DNA of 64,000 nucleotides from positions 62,001 to 126,000 of the forward strand of contig JAEUKA010000001.1 in assembly GCA_016794465.1 (NCBI GenBank), written 5' to 3'. This DNA is from Myxococcales bacterium. Its GTDB lineage: Bacteria; Myxococcota_A; Polyangia; Palsa-1104; JAEUJZ01. Shown here piece after piece: positions 62,879 to 64,000 of this stretch. The position numbers and the translations under genes are program-made. Position 1 is the stretch's first letter. Each line of letters opens with the position of its first letter. Under the pieces are notes generated by a model. The model was not told the origin of the DNA. It was given only the letters and a program-made list of their open reading frames with translations, and made no database searches.

Positions 62879-62907
62879 TGAATATCAAGTTCATTAATCA
62901 GGGTCAA
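62879..62907 (-). promoter_or_regulatory. Candidate sigma-70-type promoter for the iron cluster
   Basis: On the minus strand, TTGACC and TATTCA are separated by exactly 17 bp in an AT-rich patch, unusual for this genome. Transcription would start at about 62871, at or beside the ATG at 62870, which would make the message nearly leaderless if both readings hold. Confidence 0.35.
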
Positions 62908-63061
62908 CGCAGAATTGTGGGCGAGGAGAGGTTCCAGGCCGAGCCCGTCCCTACGGCCACCCATGGGTCGGCCCGTGCCGCGATTGGGGCTTGCCTAGCT
63001 GGGCCTACCTTTGGTCTTCTTGCCCCACCTTCGCCCACGCGAGGGATAAAGGAGGCCCCGC

Positions 63062-64000
63062 TTGTCCTCGCTCTGTCCTGATCGATGTTTGCGCTGGCTG
63101 ACCGCGCTGGCTTGCCTGGCTATTTCTCCGTCGGTGATATGGGCGACAGAATCGGCAGCAGCCAGTCCGACCCAGGCCGCTGCGACAGAGTCTGCACCGG
63201 TGGCAGACGCAGCTTCGGGTGCACGCAAGGCTTCGGCACACAGTCAGTTCGGAGCTTCGGGAAGTCCGCCACCAGCGACGGCAACTGCGACCGGTTTCGA
63301 CTTCGGCAGCTACGGACGCGTCGGGATTGGCAGCGATCTGCGCGGACACAGCGGGCACGCCGTCAACGTGGTGTCGTTTGGCTCTCGACTCGAAAAGCCG
63401 GCCTACCTGGAGCTGAACTTCTATTACGGCGGGATGATTGGCGACGATCCCGAGAAGCGCTGGCGAGTCGTGTTCGTGCCCGGCTATTCCGGCGATCTGT
63501 TTCACGCCACCGGCAACTTTTCGCAGAACTTCGCGATCCGCAACGCCTACGCCGAGGTCGAGAGCCTCGGGGTGCAGGGCCTGTCGCTGTGGGCGGGCTC
63601 GCGGATGTATCGCGGCGACGATGTGTATCTGTTCGACTTTTGGCCGCTCGATAACCTGAATACCGTTGGTGGCGGCGCGGCGTATGCGTTCAATCAGAAG
63701 CGGACGCTGCTTCAGGTTCAGCTCGGCATGAACCGCCTCAGCGACTGGTATCAGTTCCAGCAGGTGCAGGTTCCGGCGCGGCGGCTGCCCAGCTCGACGA
63801 CGGTGCTGTCGCCGCAGTCCGCGACGACGACGGTGACGACGCTCGATCGGCAGCGACTGGTGGTGTCGGCCAAAGCGACGCAGTTTGTGCGCGCGCTCGA
63901 CCAGCTTCCGAACGGCAAGATCATTGTCTACGGCGAGTTTCACTATCTTCCCAAAGGCGAGCGTCAGCCCGAGATGGTAGGTCAGCCGCCGCTGCCGCTT
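63062..64000 (+). CDS. LamB-like porin (N-terminal part)
   Basis: Partial gene, open to the window end (313 codons). Start is a TTG at 63062 with AAAGGAGG 7 bp upstream. It opens with a signal peptide (CLRWLTALACLAISPSVIWA), then an Ala/Ser-rich linker. The mature part matches the carbohydrate porin family: GFDFGSYGRVGIGSDLRG, EKPAYLELNFYYGGMIG, GNFSQNFAIRNAYAEVE, WAGSRMYRGDDVYLFDFWPLDNL, as in LamB barrels (RNxYxE, R-x-Y). It is divergent from the iron cluster across 191 bp. Substrate unknown; such porins pass maltodextrins in relatives. Confidence 0.85.
   Translation, partial: MSSLCPDRCLRWLTALACLAISPSVIWATESAAASPTQAAATESAPVADAASGARKASAHSQFGASGSPPPATATATGFDFGSYGRVGIGSDLRGHSGHAVNVVSFGSRLEKPAYLELNFYYGGMIGDDPEKRWRVVFVPGYSGDLFHATGNFSQNFAIRNAYAEVESLGVQGLSLWAGSRMYRGDDVYLFDFWPLDNLNTVGGGAAYAFNQKRTLLQVQLGMNRLSDWYQFQQVQVPARRLPSSTTVLSPQSATTTVTTLDRQRLVVSAKATQFVRALDQLPNGKIIVYGEFHYLPKGERQPEMVGQPPLPL

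Overview
The window is high-GC, densely coded bacterial DNA. It most resembles a sterol-making myxobacterium (phylum Myxococcota). This is an inference from gene content: a complete lower mevalonate pathway, a CYP51-ferredoxin fusion beside a sterol-oxidase-family gene, carotenoid genes, Ser/Thr kinases and pseudokinases with unusual architectures, an AgmX/TonB-type protein and many lipoproteins. No rRNA, tRNA, CRISPR array or insertion sequence was seen.

Layout. 1-4.7 kb: tilS (cut by the window edge), a thioredoxin-TPR protein, a metallo-beta-lactamase-fold hydrolase and two hypotheticals. Two copies of a ~150-bp structured element fill two convergent intergenic gaps here. 4.7-10.5 kb: a 21-bp minisatellite, then the mevalonate operon: type 2 IPP isomerase, a mevalonate kinase/diphosphomevalonate decarboxylase fusion, phosphomevalonate kinase and class II HMG-CoA reductase. 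10.6-16.3 kb: an AsmA-like/GT51 transglycosylase, a PIN-PhoH ATPase and glutathione reductase. 16.3-22.3 kb (minus): a five-gene MacAB-TolC-like tripartite exporter with the ATPase and two permeases on separate genes. 22.4-29 kb: MarC, an AgmX/TonB-like protein, an ABC-F ATPase, a transglutaminase-elicitor homologue carrying the Pep-13 core VWNQPV, and a methyltransferase. 28.9-31.9 kb: an array of six 43-bp direct repeats, then crtI-crtB. 31.8-39.7 kb: a lipoprotein, Lon, a membrane-anchored pseudokinase and an OmpA-like protein. 39.7-42.6 kb: a less GC-rich island with GNAT, CYTH, FolB, a RibD-C reductase and a YhhQ transporter. 42.7-53.7 kb: ChrA, a 7TM-receptor Ser/Thr kinase, YceI/LysR, a methyltransferase-like membrane protein, a polytopic membrane protein, a small secreted peptide next to a ferritin-like diiron protein, and a lone ftsZ. 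53.9-58.7 kb (minus): a hypothetical/vWA pair, then the sterol pair (fatty-acid-hydroxylase-family oxidase and CYP51-ferredoxin). 58.9-62.9 kb (minus): a cluster of Kazal lipoprotein, P460-like lipoprotein, imelysin and di-heme oxidoreductase, probably for iron acquisition. 63.1 kb to the end: start of a LamB-like porin.

How the genes fit together. The mevalonate operon makes IPP/DMAPP from HMG-CoA. CrtB-CrtI use C40 isoprenoid for carotenoids, and CYP51 with the neighbouring oxidase would demethylate sterols made from squalene by enzymes encoded elsewhere (HMG-CoA synthase, prenyl synthases, squalene epoxidase and oxidosqualene cyclase are not in the window). Several genes carry 12-bp in-frame tandem repeats, a recurrent feature of this stretch.
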